Assembly: GCA_964657325.1 (NCBI GenBank)
Contig: CAZZVE010000005.1
Location: 1-64,000, forward strand
DNA from: JBBQVS01 sp964657325
GTDB lineage: Bacteria; Chloroflexota; Ktedonobacteria; Ktedonobacterales; Ktedonobacteraceae
Direction of reading: 5' to 3'
DNA length: 64,000 nucleotides
Each line of letters begins with the position of its first letter. Position 1 is the first letter of the stretch. The notes under the pieces are model-generated. The model had not been told where the DNA came from. It saw nothing but the letters and a program-made list of their open reading frames with translations, and did not search any database. This document shows, one piece after another, positions 7,505 to 15,876 of the stretch. Made by a program: the position numbers and the translations under genes.

Positions 7505-9127
7505 ATGAGCAGTTCACCACCTATATCATCTGCTTCTGTACGCAGTGTTCTAACGCTGCTCGCTTCACGCGATGCTGTGTTAGTTGCGGGTGCGGAAGGG
7601 TTAGAACGTCGGATCACGTGGTCGTGCAGTATGCGAGCACGTCTTCCCGCGTTTGATAGCATACAAGGGGGTGAACTTGCTCTTCTCACACTTGCTAAAC
7701 TACGGCGACTAAATGAGACGTTACCTCACCTACTCACCAGCTTGCATAAAGAAGGTGTGGCGGCTGTTGCCGTTGCTGCACAGTCACTTGAAACTCTTGA
7801 TGCAGAGGCGATCACCCTCGCCAATCATCTGCATCTTCCGCTTCTCTTGCTCCCACCGTTAGCACCTATTGAAGAGATCGAACGCGAAGTCATTGCTCTT
7901 GTCGTAAGCTTTCGTGATGAGATTGAGCGCAAAGCGACCGAGGTATCCCAACAGCTTATGCAGTTGAGTATTCAAGGTGTAGGTATCGCTGGTGTTTGCG
8001 AGTATCTAGCGGTCAGCCGTGGCAAATGGGTGGTTATGCAAGATGCCGAGCAACACATTCGTTTTCAATCTGCGCCGCCTTCTACGAAAACGTTACTTCT
8101 TGCTGATCCTCTGACTGACGAATTTCTACGTAGTCATGGCCTTGCGCGTGTGGTCGAGCCAATTCTGATCCGGCATGAAATTGTCGGCTATCTTTCACTT
8201 ATCGGTGATGAGAGTGCCTTTGATTACTCTGAACGCCTCGTTCTCAATCATGTTACACCTATTTTTGCCATAGAGTTCGCTAGAGAACGTGAACGTAGCG
8301 AGGTAGAGAGCCGCTATCACGTAGAAGCCTTTATGAACGTGCTACAAGGGCAATATCAGCAGCCAGAAGAGATACTCGCTCGTGTACGACATCTTGGCTA
8401 TGATCTCACGGTTCCGCAAATCGTTGTACTTTTTGAAGCCTCGTCAAATGAAGAAGACGCAACGCTGGTACTGTGGGCGCGTCGTGTTCGAGAGGAAATG
8501 GTGCGCTTGTGGCCTACGTGCTGGGTGATGAGTGATGCACAGCGTATCACTATAATTGTACCGGTTATCACATTTGCTGAGGAAGAGCAACAAGGTGAGA
8601 CTGAGGAAGAGCAAACGCTTGTCACACGCATAGAACGCTTCTCTACACGCTTGCAACAAAACCGAGGCAATACTTCCCTTCCTCTCTTTTCGTGTGGTAT
8701 TGGGCGCATGGCAACACAGGTGCAAGGTATTCCACAGTCATTTCGTGAGGCACAACGTGCGGTAGAAATTGGGCGTCGGCTTTTTGGTGAAGGAAAAATT
8801 CATTCTTTTGCACGTCTGGGTATCTATCGTTTACTCTTTTATATTGATGGTCAAAGCGAACTTACTACATTCTATCAAGAGATGCTTGGCCCTCTGCTTG
8901 ACTATGATGCACGGCATGATGGAACATACATCAAGACGTTAGAGTGCTACTTTCAATATAACGGCAACCTCAGTCAAACGGCGCGCACTATGCACTTTCA
9001 TCGTAACTCTCTCATCTATCGCCTGGAGCGTATCGAGGAAATTCTGGGACGTTCCCTCGAAGATGCGGAGTTACGCCTCTCGTTGCAGATCGCATTGAAA
9101 ATACATCATCTGCACCACATAGACTGA
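7505..9127 (+). CDS. PucR/CdaR-family transcriptional regulator
   Basis: A 540-residue regulator. Residues about 10-130 form the PucR N-terminal domain (SVRSVLTLLASRDAVLVAGA; GVAAVAVAAQSLETL). The central region contains a GAF/CdaR-like segment. The C-terminus carries the PucR HTH (YFQYNGNLSQTARTMHFHRN, then SLIYRLERIEEILGR). Homologues activate purine catabolism or sense small acids; the ligand here is unknown. The ribosome binding site is weak (GAAGAGAG). No purine-degradation genes are adjacent. It converges on the S51 peptidase gene with 8 bp between stops. Confidence 0.85.
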   Translation: MSSSPPISSASVRSVLTLLASRDAVLVAGAEGLERRITWSCSMRARLPAFDSIQGGELALLTLAKLRRLNETLPHLLTSLHKEGVAAVAVAAQSLETLDAEAITLANHLHLPLLLLPPLAPIEEIEREVIALVVSFRDEIERKATEVSQQLMQLSIQGVGIAGVCEYLAVSRGKWVVMQDAEQHIRFQSAPPSTKTLLLADPLTDEFLRSHGLARVVEPILIRHEIVGYLSLIGDESAFDYSERLVLNHVTPIFAIEFARERERSEVESRYHVEAFMNVLQGQYQQPEEILARVRHLGYDLTVPQIVVLFEASSNEEDATLVLWARRVREEMVRLWPTCWVMSDAQRITIIVPVITFAEEEQQGETEEEQTLVTRIERFSTRLQQNRGNTSLPLFSCGIGRMATQVQGIPQSFREAQRAVEIGRRLFGEGKIHSFARLGIYRLLFYIDGQSELTTFYQEMLGPLLDYDARHDGTYIKTLECYFQYNGNLSQTARTMHFHRNSLIYRLERIEEILGRSLEDAELRLSLQIALKIHHLHHID

Positions 9128-9135
9128 TGCTTCAT

Positions 9136-9849
9136 TCAAGATGCCATAAAGGTATCTGTGAACATCTCACCTGCTCTATACACAGTTGCCTTTCCCTGAC
9201 GGTAGAGCGTTACCGCCCCTTGTCCATAGACATGCCACGCACTCTTTTTATCTCCTTCGCCATCATCTATCATCCCTGTATGTTCATCAATACCAACGAG
9301 AACTGCATGAGGAAGCAGTTGTGTTAAACGTGATACCCATCCTTTCCCGAAGGTATTGTGATGAGGTAGAACGCACGTATTTGGCACTAAAGCCAACCCA
9401 TTAACAATCTTTCCTGTACTTGGATCAAAATAGTACTCGCATAAGACCATTGCACCAGCACTACTACCCGCTATCACTGCTCCGCTCTCATAAGCAGCAA
9501 GCATAGCTTTCCAGCTATCGCTATCTGCGAGGGTCTGACCAAGATATCCCGTGAAGCCACCTAAAAGATAAATGAGTTGAGATTGACGAACAGCAGTTAC
9601 AATACTCGCATTATTTGCTGACGCCTTATCTATAAGGGGAATCGCTTCAACGTGAGTAGCACCGAGATGTGTGAACCAATTCACCCCATTTCTTCCTGCA
9701 CGTTGATGATTGCTATCTGGTGCGGCAGCCGTTGGGATGATACTGATACGAGCCTGTGGACCACCTGCTAGTGCTAGAGCTTGTCGGTCTGGTTCCACCA
9801 TTTTTCCACCAAACTCGGCCCCACCCTCAAGTACGATATATCCAGCCAT
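9136..9849 (-). CDS. Cyanophycinase-like peptidase, family S51
   Basis: A 237-residue serine peptidase with a class-I glutamine-amidotransferase-like fold. The nucleophile elbow is GSSAGAMV (about 113-120), preceded by LLGGFTGYLGQTL and followed by the basic segment LPHHNTFGKGW. Cyanophycinases hydrolyse beta-linked Asp-Arg dipeptides; close relatives (peptidase E) cut Asp-X dipeptides. No cyanophycin synthetase is in the window, so dipeptidase activity is as likely. A second, divergent S51 protein lies at 17541-18314. Confidence 0.83.
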   Translation of the reverse strand: MAGYIVLEGGAEFGGKMVEPDRQALALAGGPQARISIIPTAAAPDSNHQRAGRNGVNWFTHLGATHVEAIPLIDKASANNASIVTAVRQSQLIYLLGGFTGYLGQTLADSDSWKAMLAAYESGAVIAGSSAGAMVLCEYYFDPSTGKIVNGLALVPNTCVLPHHNTFGKGWVSRLTQLLPHAVLVGIDEHTGMIDDGEGDKKSAWHVYGQGAVTLYRQGKATVYRAGEMFTDTFMAS

Positions 9850-9891
9850 ATATTCTTTTCTTCTTTCTATGCTTACTAAAAATACTGTAGT

Positions 9892-11034
9892 TTATAAGAG
9901 CGATGGTTCGATTGCAGGAGCTAATCTTGGCTCATGATCGGCAAGAGCACGTAAGAGACCGTAACACCCTGCCAACATCATATCTCCATGCGGAACTGCT
10001 TCATAGGGCTGAAGCTGTGAGTTGCGTAAGAGTTCTCGTCGAGGTCCAGTTACTGAAAGAAAAGGGAACGAGTGTGCGGGTGATGAAGATTTTTGCACAA
10101 TAAGTGCTCCATGCCCACTATCTGCAAATACCTCTTCGTTTGAGAGTGTTCCGTGTGCCAACTTGACAAGTAGTTCTTCCAGCCTTGTCTTGCTAATTTC
10201 TCCTGTGTGATGTTCAAAAATACCTGCGATACGTCCTTGCACAAGATGAAATGCAAGCGTATGAAAATTTCCAATATTGCATAACAAGCTCTCGTGTTGC
10301 TTGCGTACGAGTGGGTCTTCTAATGAACCAAGAACGGCTGCTGACCCTGTATCCATCAGAAACAATGGCGTATGAGCATCCGAGTGCGTAAGTTCCAGGT
10401 AGTGTTTCGCACTCTTTGCCAGAGCTTGCAGACGTGTTAGCTCAATAGGAATATTCTCTATAGAATATGCAAAGGCACTTGGTATAGGATTTGCCTGCAC
10501 TGTTTTTGCGAGAAAATCAAAACGAAAACGCCGATCACTAACACCAGGAGGGGCTGCACCATGATCAAATGCAGCAAGTGCGAGTGCATCGACACGCGGA
10601 CTAATATCAAAGGCGTTGAACGCGGTTGTGATTGCTTGCGCGTCAAAGTCCTGTAGCTCGATATGGACAACATTAGAACGTGTGGTACGTTGCGTTGCCT
10701 CATCGTCATCAATGATCTCGAAGCCCATTCGCTCAACCATTGTGAGATCGTCATCGAACGTACGCCCAGCTTCAGGTGTAACCGCAACAGCATAACCAGC
10801 AAGCGCATGATCGCGCGTTGCCCAGTGTGAAGGACCACCACCCATTGTGACACCAGTAAGAACAATAGGTTGTCCCCGCTTCGTCGCTTGCTTTACGCGG
10901 TCCGCAACAATAACCGTTGGTGAGGGCATAACCATCTTGAAACAATTCTCTATTGTTTTTCCGCTCTCGAAGAGCAGAATATCTTGTGTTCCCGTACCAA
11001 TATCAACTGCGAGAATACGAATGAGTTCCGACAT
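9892..11034 (-). CDS. DUF1786 protein (ASKHA-like ATPase fold)
   Basis: A 380-residue protein opening with an actin/hexokinase-type phosphate-1 motif (LAVDIGTGTQDILLF). Later motifs are GVTMGGGPSHWA and LFLMDTGSAAVLG. This matches DUF1786, sometimes loosely annotated as a pyruvate formate-lyase activating enzyme; no radical-SAM CxxxCxxC is present, so that name is misleading. The start is ATG at about 11034, with GAGAGG just upstream; the frame also has a TTG at 11049. It lies divergent from the nickel/cobalt permease. Biochemical role unknown. Confidence 0.72.
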   Translation of the reverse strand: MSELIRILAVDIGTGTQDILLFESGKTIENCFKMVMPSPTVIVADRVKQATKRGQPIVLTGVTMGGGPSHWATRDHALAGYAVAVTPEAGRTFDDDLTMVERMGFEIIDDDEATQRTTRSNVVHIELQDFDAQAITTAFNAFDISPRVDALALAAFDHGAAPPGVSDRRFRFDFLAKTVQANPIPSAFAYSIENIPIELTRLQALAKSAKHYLELTHSDAHTPLFLMDTGSAAVLGSLEDPLVRKQHESLLCNIGNFHTLAFHLVQGRIAGIFEHHTGEISKTRLEELLVKLAHGTLSNEEVFADSGHGALIVQKSSSPAHSFPFLSVTGPRRELLRNSQLQPYEAVPHGDMMLAGCYGLLRALADHEPRLAPAIEPSLL

Positions 11035-11121
11035 AGACGTACCTCTCAAGAATATATATATGATTTGCTAGCATTATACCACTGTAAAACTCGACACGAA
11101 ATAGAAGCAATTGATAAAAAT

Positions 11122-11150
11122 TTGCAATTACGTATTTTTGCTGGTATACT
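11122..11150 (+). promoter_or_regulatory. Sigma-70 promoter of the nickel/cobalt permease gene
   Basis: TTGCAA (11122-11127), 17 bp, TATACT (11145-11150). It leaves a leader of about 140 nt before the start at 11301. I did not recognise a known riboswitch in that leader. Confidence 0.62.
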
Positions 11151-11300
11151 TTTTAAAGGAAACACATTTGTTTCTGCCGAATTAATCCTTGTACACACGT
11201 CATCCCCCGTAGTGCAAAACAATGCGGCTTGTATCTTCGGCAGTAGAATAGTTTCCACCTTGCCTTCAAGTCGTGCTGCTTAGTATGTTCAGGAGGTTCC

Positions 11301-12476
11301 ATGAGTAGCAGAGCTAGTAGCTTTGGTATTTCAGCCATTACTCGTGTTTTCAACGATAGTCCAAGTGAGTTGCGCAACAAAATTATAGGTATTTATGTGT
11401 TTCTCATTGCTTTTAACATTCTTGCATGGGTCTTTGCATTTGCAGGTTTTGGTGTGCGATATCCTGAACTTCTGGGCACGGCTCTCTTAGCCTATACGTT
11501 TGGGCTACGTCACTCTGTTGACGCAGACCACATCTCAGCGATTGATAACGTGACGCGTAAGTTGATGCAAGAAAACAAACGACCTATTGGCGTCGGATTT
11601 TTTTTCTCGCTTGGTCATTCCACTATTGTAGTAGCATTATCTGTTGCTATCGCACTTGCCGCAACCTTTGTACAAGGGAGTATTCCAGGACTCAAAAATG
11701 CTGGTGGTTTGATTGGCACATCGGTATCAGCAACATTTTTGTTTGTTATTGCGCTCATCAATGGCCTTGTACTATGGGAAATTTTCCAGACTTTTCAAAA
11801 GGTGAGGCGCGGAGAAGAGTACAGTGAACAGACACTCGATGATTTTTTGAATCAGCGCGGTATCATGGGGCGTTTCTTCCGTCCACTACTCCGCATGGTA
11901 GACGCGAGCTGGAAGATGTATCCTGTAGGTCTCCTCTTTGGGCTTGGTTTTGACACTGCAACTGAGGTAGGATTATTGGGTATTGCTGCTACTGCTGCTG
12001 GTAAAGGGATGCCTGTCCTCTTTATTCTCATCTTTCCTATGCTCTTTACTGCTGGTATGTGTTTACTTGATACGACGGATGGCATTCTTATGCTTGGTGC
12101 ATACGGATGGGCCTTTGTCAAACCAGTGCGCAAACTCTACTACAACTTGAATATCACCCTTGTCTCTGTTTTAGTCGCTGTGGTGGTCGGTGCCATTGAA
12201 GTCCTGAGCATCATTGCAATGGAGTTTCATCTTACAGGTGGTTTATGGGATTCGTTGAGTAATTTAGATTTTGGGTTTCTAGGAGGCATCATCATTGGCC
12301 TCTTCATTCTTAGTTGGGTTATATCGACTGTGATTTATAAGGTGAAGCGATACGATGACCTCGAAGTGAAAACAGCACAACCACTTTTTACACCCTCAAA
12401 AGTAGTAAGCGAGACTACAAATACTTCTGTCCCGCTCACCACAGAGGAAGTTGCAAGAAGCAAAGGTCGTTTTTAG
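11301..12476 (+). CDS. HoxN/NixA-family nickel/cobalt permease (NiCoT)
   Basis: A 391-residue inner-membrane permease with about eight hydrophobic segments. The signature is FGLRHSVDADHISAIDN (about 66-82), whose His and Asp residues bind Ni2+/Co2+ during import. A second family motif, LGFDTATEVGLL, lies near 215-226. Start ATG follows AGGAGG. Imported nickel would serve urease, hydrogenase or Ni-SOD; cobalt would serve B12. Target enzymes are not in the window. A Fur-family regulator follows 130 bp downstream and could be a nickel sensor (inference only). Confidence 0.92.
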   Translation: MSSRASSFGISAITRVFNDSPSELRNKIIGIYVFLIAFNILAWVFAFAGFGVRYPELLGTALLAYTFGLRHSVDADHISAIDNVTRKLMQENKRPIGVGFFFSLGHSTIVVALSVAIALAATFVQGSIPGLKNAGGLIGTSVSATFLFVIALINGLVLWEIFQTFQKVRRGEEYSEQTLDDFLNQRGIMGRFFRPLLRMVDASWKMYPVGLLFGLGFDTATEVGLLGIAATAAGKGMPVLFILIFPMLFTAGMCLLDTTDGILMLGAYGWAFVKPVRKLYYNLNITLVSVLVAVVVGAIEVLSIIAMEFHLTGGLWDSLSNLDFGFLGGIIIGLFILSWVISTVIYKVKRYDDLEVKTAQPLFTPSKVVSETTNTSVPLTTEEVARSKGRF

Positions 12477-12487
12477 AGAAGTATTCA

Positions 12488-12552
12488 AACGTCAACACGC
12501 AGTACGAAGCAGTGGGCTTTGTTGTCTGTGCCTTCTAGTACGTGTTGACGTT
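12488..12552. repeat. Inverted repeat, 12-bp perfect arms, terminator-like
   Basis: AACGTCAACACG (12488-12499) and its exact complement (12541-12552) flank an imperfectly paired interior (AGTACGAAG against CTTCTAGTAC). It follows the permease stop and may terminate it. The outer arms have no U run. Confidence 0.55.
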
Positions 12553-12607
12553 GGTGGTACGATATCCGTAGAGAGATTATCGTTGGGAAGCGCGCGAGAG
12601 GATATGC

Positions 12608-13084
12608 ATGATGCATCACTATGTTGATTCTAGTAACGATTTATTGCATAAACGCGGTTATCGCTTAACCCCACAACGTTATCTTGTCTTGAGCGTGATT
12701 CAGGAAGCAAATGGACATGTTACTCTTGAGCAAATCGCGGAACGTGTGCAAGCGTACAATCCACGAGTGAGTCTCTCAACGATCTATCGTACACTAGAAC
12801 TGCTCACAGAACTGGGCCTGATACACGAAAACCACTTGCCTGGTGAACCTCCTCACTATGAAATGTCACAAGGGAAGAGTCATCATCACCTCGTCTGTAA
12901 GAAGTGCAAAACGATGATACACCTTGATGATGCCCTCTTAGGCGACCTACACGAACGTTTGCAGGAGCAATACCACTACCACACCCTCTCTCTTGGCTTA
13001 TTAGCCACAGGTTATTGTGATGCATGTTGGCAGCAGATGCAGCAAGAGGCGGAGCATCTGTTTCAGGAAGTAGACGAGCAATAG
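12608..13084 (+). CDS. Fur-family metalloregulator
   Basis: A 158-residue repressor. The winged-helix domain spans about 10-85 (RGYRLTPQRYLVLSVIQ; VSLSTIYRTLELLTELGLI). The metal/dimer domain carries HHHLVCKKCKTMIHLDD with C97 and C100, and CDAC with C137 and C140, the structural-zinc pattern. The regulatory-site region HYHTLSLG is close to the family pattern. It could be Fur, Zur or Nur; motifs alone do not decide. Position after a nickel/cobalt permease makes a Ni/Co role worth considering. An in-frame or near-frame ATG just upstream makes the exact start uncertain by a few codons. Confidence 0.85.
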   Translation: MMHHYVDSSNDLLHKRGYRLTPQRYLVLSVIQEANGHVTLEQIAERVQAYNPRVSLSTIYRTLELLTELGLIHENHLPGEPPHYEMSQGKSHHHLVCKKCKTMIHLDDALLGDLHERLQEQYHYHTLSLGLLATGYCDACWQQMQQEAEHLFQEVDEQ

Positions 13085-13126
13085 CTTATTGTTCTGTTGT
13101 ATACTGAAATGCTAGCTGCATATTTT

Positions 13127-13356
13127 TGTAGGGACCGATGCATTGCGTCCTCAGTTAGCAGAACACCCATTTTGAGGACGCGATAATGCAGATTAACGAA
13201 ATAGTGTGGTAATGAGGTCTACGGACGCTCACAAGGGGCTACCCTACTATACTGATGAGTGTAGCCCACAACAAGCGTCGTATAGTAGGGCAGCCCCTTG
13301 TGAGCGTCCATAGTATACCCAAAGTAATTCATTCATCTGCATTATCTGTCCCTACA
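13127..13356. repeat. Family A palindromic element, copy A1, split by a family B element
   Basis: The 5' arm TGTAGGGACCGATGCATTG (13127 on) and inner arms GCGTCCTC/GAGGACGC match family A. Its 3' part is interrupted after GATAATGCAG (near 13192) and resumes as CTGCATTATCTGTCCCTACA ending at 13356. The interruption contains family B element B1. Together these fill most of the 361-bp gap between the Fur-type gene and cysS; no gene is seen there. Confidence 0.75.
13223..13309. repeat. Family B palindromic element, copy B1
   Basis: Arms 13223-13252 and 13280-13309 are 30-nt inverted copies with one mismatch, containing GGACGCTCACAAGGGGCTAC. The same core recurs at 20874-20969. It sits inside family A copy A1. 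Confidence 0.8.
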
Positions 13357-13380
13357 CATTTTGATATTACTCATTTCCGT

Positions 13381-13410
13381 TTGCTCATAACTCTTAAAGA
13401 AGAGTAATAC
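13381..13410 (+). promoter_or_regulatory. Candidate promoter of cysS
   Basis: TTGCTC (13381-13386), 18 bp, TAATAC (13405-13410), about 36 bp before the start. The implied leader is too short for a T-box, and I saw none upstream. Confidence 0.45.
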
Positions 13411-13445
13411 TAGTTTGCAAATATTTTCGGTGGAGGTATGACCTC

Positions 13446-15845
13446 ATGAGGATTTATAATACCCTGACACGTGAGATAGAAGAGATTGTTCCTATGGAGC
13501 CTGGAAGAATTAAAATGTATTCCTGTGGTCCTACTGTCTATCGCTATATACATATTGGCAATCTACGCACCTTTACGATGGCGGACTGGATAAGAAGAGC
13601 CTTTGAGTATCGAGGGATTGAGGTCCTACATGTGAAAAACATTACCGATGTAGGGCATATGCGGCGGGAAGTGGTAGACGAGGGTGAAGATAAGGTAGAG
13701 GCGCAGGCACGGAAAGAAGGTAAGTCATCGCTCCAGATTGCCCAATTTTATACAGAAGCGTTTCATGAAGACGAAGCATTATTGAATATTCTACCTGCGC
13801 ATATTTTTCCGCGTGCCACGCAGCATGTGCCTGAAATGATTGAGATCATCTCAATATTAGAGGCAAAGGGTATCGCGTACGAGGTCAACGGAAATGTGTA
13901 CTTCGATATTAAACGGTTCCCTGAGTACGGCAAGTTGTCCGGAAATCTGCTTGAACATATGATGGCAGGTGTTCACGAGGGCGTTGATGCTGACCGACAT
14001 AACGCGGAAGATTTTCCATTGTGGAAGGTGGCTGAACCTGGACGTGAAATGGCATGGGAGAGTCCTTGGGGGCGAGGCTTCCCCGGTTGGCATATTGAAT
14101 GTAGCGCGATGTCCACGAAGTATCTGGGTACGCATTTTGATTTGCATACAGGTGGTGTTGACAATATTTTCCCACATCATGAGGACGAAATCGCGCAAAG
14201 CGAAGGCTTTTCAGGTGAACAGTTTGTCAACTATTGGTTGCACGCCCAGCACCTTCTCGCCGATGGTCAGAAAATGGCAAAGTCTACTGGTAACGCTTAT
14301 ACTCGTGCGGAAGTCGCCTCACGTGGTTTTGAACCAATGGCTCTGCGCTACTTCTACACAACCGCGCTCTATCGTAGTCGTCTCAATTTCACCTTCCGCG
14401 CTCTACAAGCTGCACAAACATCACTGGAACGGCTGAGAAATCTTGCCTATCACCTGCTCACGCAAGCAGACGAAAACGCTGTCTTTTCCGATGAACCACT
14501 TCAGGACGAGGGACGCCAGTGGCGCGATGCATTTCTTGCTGAGGTTGAGAATGATTTGAATATGCCACGGGCTATGGCTGTTGTTTGGGCTATGTTGCGT
14601 TCACAGGAAACACCTGTCACAAAGCTACATATCCTTTTTGATATGGACCGAATTCTTGGCTTTGGCCTCAAAGCATATCTTCACAGTGACCTACCTCGAC
14701 GCATGAGTGAACCAACTACCTATCTTGCTGCGGTCCCTGAGCCTGTTGCTACTCAGGTGCAGACACGTCAGGCATTGCGTCTTCGAGAGAACTATCAGCA
14801 GGCCGATGCTATACGTCAACAGCTGAACCATACAGGATACGTGGTGAGAGATACCGAACGTGGTTCGCTCGTCTTACCGCGTCGTCTGGACGAAGAGTTT
14901 CCTGTCCTGGCTCATTCTTCCGATGCTCAAGACAATACGTACCTGTCCGACCTGTTCGAGTTTTCAGTGAACCTACTTGCCCATAATAGTAAGGATGACG
15001 TAGCACGTTGTATAGAAAGTATTCGTCGTCATGTTGGAAGCCATACTGTAGAAATCGTTGTGATTGACAATGGTTCAACTGATGAAACACTTTCATATCT
15101 TCAGCAACTCGCTCGTCAAGGGGATTTAACCAGCGAGGAGGGGCAGACCATTGGTTTACACGTTCTTTTTGCAGATCATAACATGGGCTTTGCAGCGGGT
15201 CGTAATGCAACTATGCGTGTAAGTAGAGGGCATTATGTGATACTTATGGATACCTCTATCGAGGTCAAAGGTGACATTTGGACACCATTAGCTACAGCAC
15301 TCATGAATGCACGTGTGGGTATTGCAGGTCCCTATGGTTTGGTGACAGAGGACTTGCGTGAATTCCATGAATCTTCGGGACAGGATGCTGATGCAATTGA
15401 GGGCTATCTTATGGCCTTCCGTCGGGAACTCTTGCATGAAGTAGGTTGGATTGATGAGAAATTTCGTTTCTACCGTTTGATGGACATTTTCTATAGCTTC
15501 TTTTTCAAGGCAGCGGGCTATCGAGCAGTGACGGTCCCCGACGTGGAAACGCTCGTCGAGAAGCATCCCCATCGTGAGTGGTATAGTCTCAGCGAGGAAG
15601 AACGTCGCACGAAAAGCAAAAAGAACTATGACATCTTCCGTGATCGCTGGCATCATGGTGAAAGTTTGCTTGTGGCTAATTATCATTCAGAGCAGTTCTG
15701 GCATGGTCACAATCACCCCTTCCATCTCGAAGGGACGCACACGCATACATCAGAAGAACTTTCAGCTATCGGTACAATGCATAGCCACATCCATCAGCAT
15801 TGGCCCGACCACTCTCACGAACATCCTCATACTCATGAGCAATAA
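13446..15845 (+). CDS. cysS: Cysteinyl-tRNA synthetase fused to a GT2 glycosyltransferase and a His-rich tail
   Basis: A 799-residue protein; normal CysRS is about 460-490. Residues 1-490 form a complete-looking CysRS: zinc cysteine in YSCGPTVY (C27), HIGH-type motif HIGN (36-39), WHIECSAMS and FPHHEDE zinc ligands, KMAKS (about 275-280), a DALR helical domain and a C-terminal domain with ADAIRQQL. From about 497 a family-2 glycosyltransferase-like domain begins: VNLLAHNSKDDVARCIESI, IVVIDNGSTDETLSYL, NMGFAAGRNATM, YVILMDTS. From about 752 a tail has 15 His in 47 residues (e.g. HTHTS, HSHIHQHW, HSHEHPHTHEQ). GGAGG lies 9 nt before the ATG. Aminoacylation is established for the family; the roles of the GT2 domain and metal-binding-like tail are unknown. 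Confidence 0.9.
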   Translation: MRIYNTLTREIEEIVPMEPGRIKMYSCGPTVYRYIHIGNLRTFTMADWIRRAFEYRGIEVLHVKNITDVGHMRREVVDEGEDKVEAQARKEGKSSLQIAQFYTEAFHEDEALLNILPAHIFPRATQHVPEMIEIISILEAKGIAYEVNGNVYFDIKRFPEYGKLSGNLLEHMMAGVHEGVDADRHNAEDFPLWKVAEPGREMAWESPWGRGFPGWHIECSAMSTKYLGTHFDLHTGGVDNIFPHHEDEIAQSEGFSGEQFVNYWLHAQHLLADGQKMAKSTGNAYTRAEVASRGFEPMALRYFYTTALYRSRLNFTFRALQAAQTSLERLRNLAYHLLTQADENAVFSDEPLQDEGRQWRDAFLAEVENDLNMPRAMAVVWAMLRSQETPVTKLHILFDMDRILGFGLKAYLHSDLPRRMSEPTTYLAAVPEPVATQVQTRQALRLRENYQQADAIRQQLNHTGYVVRDTERGSLVLPRRLDEEFPVLAHSSDAQDNTYLSDLFEFSVNLLAHNSKDDVARCIESIRRHVGSHTVEIVVIDNGSTDETLSYLQQLARQGDLTSEEGQTIGLHVLFADHNMGFAAGRNATMRVSRGHYVILMDTSIEVKGDIWTPLATALMNARVGIAGPYGLVTEDLREFHESSGQDADAIEGYLMAFRRELLHEVGWIDEKFRFYRLMDIFYSFFFKAAGYRAVTVPDVETLVEKHPHREWYSLSEEERRTKSKKNYDIFRDRWHHGESLLVANYHSEQFWHGHNHPFHLEGTHTHTSEELSAIGTMHSHIHQHWPDHSHEHPHTHEQ

Positions 15846-15876
15846 TAGCCACAAAGAAAAAGGAGTCATATCCCAC

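Noticed and set aside
11151..11300. Riboswitch upstream of the nickel/cobalt permease
   Set aside because: The leader is long enough, but I could not match NiCo, cobalamin or other known motifs by eye.
13357..13445. T-box leader for cysS
   Set aside because: No T-box sequence or specifier hairpin is visible and the implied leader is only about 30 nt.
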